64,000 nt of DNA from Lysobacter silvisoli (GTDB taxonomy: Bacteria > Pseudomonadota > Gammaproteobacteria > Xanthomonadales > Xanthomonadaceae), in NCBI RefSeq assembly GCF_003382365.1, contig NZ_QTSU01000005.1, positions 62,001-126,000 of the forward strand, in the 5' to 3' direction. This document shows positions 61,799-64,000 of this stretch, in pieces. The position numbers and the translations under genes were made by a program. Below the pieces are notes generated by a model, which was not told the DNA's origin, made no database searches, and saw nothing but the letters and a program-made list of their open reading frames with translations. The stretch's first letter is position 1. Each line of letters opens with the position of its first letter.

Positions 61799-64000
61799 AT
61801 GCCCAACCACCGTCTGCTCGCCCTGGCGCTCGCCAGCGCCCTCGCCGCCACCCCGGCCCTCGCCCAGAACCCGCCCGCGCCGCAGCCGGCACCGCCTGCA
61901 CCGCAGGACAAGGACCAGGCCGACAAAGCGCAGCTCGAACAGGACGCGCTGGAACCGGCCGGCAACGATCCGGCGCGCGCCTCGGCGCAGACCGCCAAGG
62001 GCGCCAGCAAGCCCGGCGACGGCAAGGACGACAAGAAGTGGGACGTGTCGGCCGCGCACGGCCCGACCAAGAGCGTGCGCTTCGACACCGACGAAGGCAC
62101 CTGGATGGACGTGGACGTGTCGCCCGACGGCCGCGAGATCGCGTTCTCGCTGCTGGGCGACCTGTACCGCCTGCCCATCGCCGGCGGCAGCGCCCAGCGC
62201 GTGACCAGCGGCCCGGCCTGGGACGTGCAGCCGCGCTGGTCGCCCGACGGCCGCGAACTGGCCTTCACTTCCGACCGCGGCGGCGGCAACAACCTGTGGC
62301 GCATCCGCGCCGACGGCAGCCAGCCGGTGCAGGTGACCAAGGAAGACTTCCGCCTGCTCAACAACCCGGCCTGGACGCCCGACGGCCAGTACCTGGTCGG
62401 CCGCAAGCACTTCACCGGCGAGCGTTCGCTCGGCGCCGGCGAGCTGTGGCTGTATCACGCCGCCGGCGGCGGCGGCGGTCTGCAGCTGACCAAGCAGAAG
62501 AACGACCAGCAGGACCTGGGCGAACCGGCGGTCTCGCCCGACGGCCGCTACGTCTACTACTCCGAGGACGTGAGCGGCGGCCCGACCTTCCAGTACAACA
62601 AGAACGTCCACGACACCGTCTACGCGATCAAGCGCCTGGACCGCCAGACCGGCAAGAGCCAGACCCTGGTGGCCACGGCCGGCGGCGCGGTGCGGCCGCA
62701 GCCTTCGCCGGACGGCAAGTCGCTGGCGTTCGTCAAGCGCATCCGCGACAAGAGCGTGCTGCACGTGCTGGACCTGGACAGCGGCCTGGTGCGCCCGGTC
62801 TGGGACGGCCTGTCGCACGATCAGCAGGAGGCGTGGGCGATCTTCGGCCCCTACGCCAATTTCGATTGGACGCCGGACTCGCGCGCGGTGGTGATCTGGG
62901 CGCAGGGCAAGCTGTGGCGCGTGGACATGGCCAGCGGCCAGGCGCGCAACCTGCCCTTCAGCGCGCAGGTCGAACAGACCGTGACCGCGCCGCTGCGCTT
63001 CGAGCAGACGCTGGACGAAGGCCGCTTCACGCCGAAGATGATCCGCGACGTGGCCACCAGCGCCGACGGCAAGACCCTGATCTTCCACGCCGTGGGCCAC
63101 CTTTGGCGCAAGCGCCTGCCCGACGGCGCGCCCGAGCGCATCAGCCGCGACGACAGCCGCTACGAGTACCAGCCCAGCTTCAGCGCCGACGGCCGCAAGC
63201 TGCTGTACACCACCTGGTCCGATCAAGACCTCAGCGCGATCATGGTGGCCGACGCCAGCGGCGGCGGCGCGCGCAAGATCACCCGCGAGCCGGGCTTCTA
63301 CTACGGCGCGCGCTTCTCGCCCGACGGCCGCCGCATCGTCTACGCCAAGACCGGCGGCAGCGGCCTGACCGGCAGCCTGTGGTCGCGCGAGCAGGGCATC
63401 TACGTGATGCCGGCCGACGGCGGCGCGGCGGTGCGCGTGGCCGAGAGCGGCGAGGCGCCGCAGTTCAGCGCCGACGGCAGCCGCGTGTACTACCTCACCG
63501 GCGGCGGCCTGAAGAAGAAGCTGATGTCGGTGGGCCTGCACGGCGAGGAGCCGCGCGAGGTCTACAGCCTGAAGTACGTGGACTCGGTGAGCCTGAGCCC
63601 CGACGGCAAGTGGATCGCCTTCACCGAACTGTTCAACGCCTACGTCGCGCCGCTGGTGGCCACCGGCACCGCGGTGGAGCTGTCCAAGGACAGCAAGGCC
63701 ATGCCGGTCACCCAGGTCAGCGCCGACGTGGGCAGCTACCTGCACTGGAGCGCGGATTCGCAATCGCTGCATTGGATGGTGGGCGACCGCTATTACTCGC
63801 GCGATCTGCGCCAGAGCTTCGCCTTCCTGCCGGGCGCGCCGAAAGAGTTGCCCAAGCCCAGCAACGACGGCGGCATCGCCGTGGGCCTGAGCGTGCCGGT
63901 CAACGCGCCGGCCGATACGGTGGCCTTCACCCACGCGCGCATCGTGACCATGCGCGATGCCGAGCGCGGGCAGGAGGTGATCGAAGACGGTACGGTGGTG
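61799..64000 (+). CDS. Secreted TolB-propeller / amidohydrolase protein (partial)
   Basis: The first 734 codons of a larger protein running off the window. A signal peptide (MPNHRLLALALASALAATPALA) and a Pro/Ala/Lys-rich linker are followed by WD40-like PD40 propeller repeats, each with a SPDGR-type turn (VSPDGREIAF, WSPDGRELAF, SPDGKSLAF, SADGRKLLY, SPDGRRIVYA). The last residues (VAFTHARIVTMRDAERGQEVIEDGTVV) begin a C-terminal amidohydrolase domain. This architecture is known for periplasmic amidohydrolases of about 1,080 residues. The C-terminus is cut by the window end. Confidence 0.9.
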   Translation, partial: MPNHRLLALALASALAATPALAQNPPAPQPAPPAPQDKDQADKAQLEQDALEPAGNDPARASAQTAKGASKPGDGKDDKKWDVSAAHGPTKSVRFDTDEGTWMDVDVSPDGREIAFSLLGDLYRLPIAGGSAQRVTSGPAWDVQPRWSPDGRELAFTSDRGGGNNLWRIRADGSQPVQVTKEDFRLLNNPAWTPDGQYLVGRKHFTGERSLGAGELWLYHAAGGGGGLQLTKQKNDQQDLGEPAVSPDGRYVYYSEDVSGGPTFQYNKNVHDTVYAIKRLDRQTGKSQTLVATAGGAVRPQPSPDGKSLAFVKRIRDKSVLHVLDLDSGLVRPVWDGLSHDQQEAWAIFGPYANFDWTPDSRAVVIWAQGKLWRVDMASGQARNLPFSAQVEQTVTAPLRFEQTLDEGRFTPKMIRDVATSADGKTLIFHAVGHLWRKRLPDGAPERISRDDSRYEYQPSFSADGRKLLYTTWSDQDLSAIMVADASGGGARKITREPGFYYGARFSPDGRRIVYAKTGGSGLTGSLWSREQGIYVMPADGGAAVRVAESGEAPQFSADGSRVYYLTGGGLKKKLMSVGLHGEEPREVYSLKYVDSVSLSPDGKWIAFTELFNAYVAPLVATGTAVELSKDSKAMPVTQVSADVGSYLHWSADSQSLHWMVGDRYYSRDLRQSFAFLPGAPKELPKPSNDGGIAVGLSVPVNAPADTVAFTHARIVTMRDAERGQEVIEDGTVV

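Noticed and set aside
61403-63934. 843-residue minus-strand frame opposite the TolB-amidohydrolase gene
   Set aside because: Shadow. The plus strand has repeated SPDGR propeller motifs and a signal peptide.

Overview
The window is high-GC chromosomal DNA from a gammaproteobacterium of the Lysobacteraceae/Xanthomonadaceae, most likely Lysobacter or a close relative. The evidence is: two effectors ending in the Xanthomonadales type IV secretion signal domain (XVIPCD); a glutaredoxin-4/A-type/rhodanese fusion typical of that family; dense REP-type repeats (core ggtaggagcggcgtaagccgcgac) with a RAYT transposase; and strong G/C third-position codon use that produces very long antisense shadow frames. 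No rRNA, tRNA, CRISPR array or complete insertion sequence was seen.

Region by region. 0.1-9 kb: accessory cell-envelope genes, above all two immunity/effector pairs (830-4870, minus strand) that look like cargo of a bacteria-killing type IV secretion system, then a GST, a 46-residue secreted cysteine peptide, lipoproteins and a secreted LamG protein. 9.3-15.9 kb: a lower-GC defence island with an MrcB_N-DUF3883 protein, an XRE regulator facing a 19-bp palindrome, and a three-gene ABC-three-component (ABC-3C) system: nuclease-like effector, middle component and DUF3732 SMC-like ATPase. It abuts the 3' end of aceE. 16-43 kb: mostly core metabolism (aceE, maeB, rsgA, alaA-like aminotransferase, AMP nucleosidase, two tandem amidohydrolases, Grx4 fusion), two LysR regulators, transport and envelope genes, separated by REPINs and three other inverted-repeat families. 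43-45.6 kb: small accessory genes. 45.7-53.3 kb: a second low-GC island with an XRE regulator behind a 32-bp palindrome, followed by a tightly coupled six-gene operon: ribbon-helix-helix protein, NADAR, SIS-HAD fusion, phosphoribosyltransferase-like protein (PRTase), ORC/CDC6-like AAA ATPase, and an unrecognised 402-residue protein. It ends near a frameshifted FAD-monooxygenase remnant. 53.6-64 kb: ordinary chromosome with small secreted proteins, a membrane diguanylate cyclase, DUF1761, a chromene-carboxylate-isomerase-like thioredoxin-fold protein, DegV, and the start of a TolB-propeller/amidohydrolase.

The most interesting unit is the 46.3-53.3 kb operon. Its enzyme set (ADP-ribose/base glycosidase family, sugar-phosphate isomerase plus phosphatase, phosphoribosyltransferase, ORC-like ATPase) suggests coordinated chemistry on nucleotides or nucleic acid bases under an ATP-driven sensor, probably a conflict or stress system. 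That function is inference. The domain calls come from motifs read by eye, without database searches.
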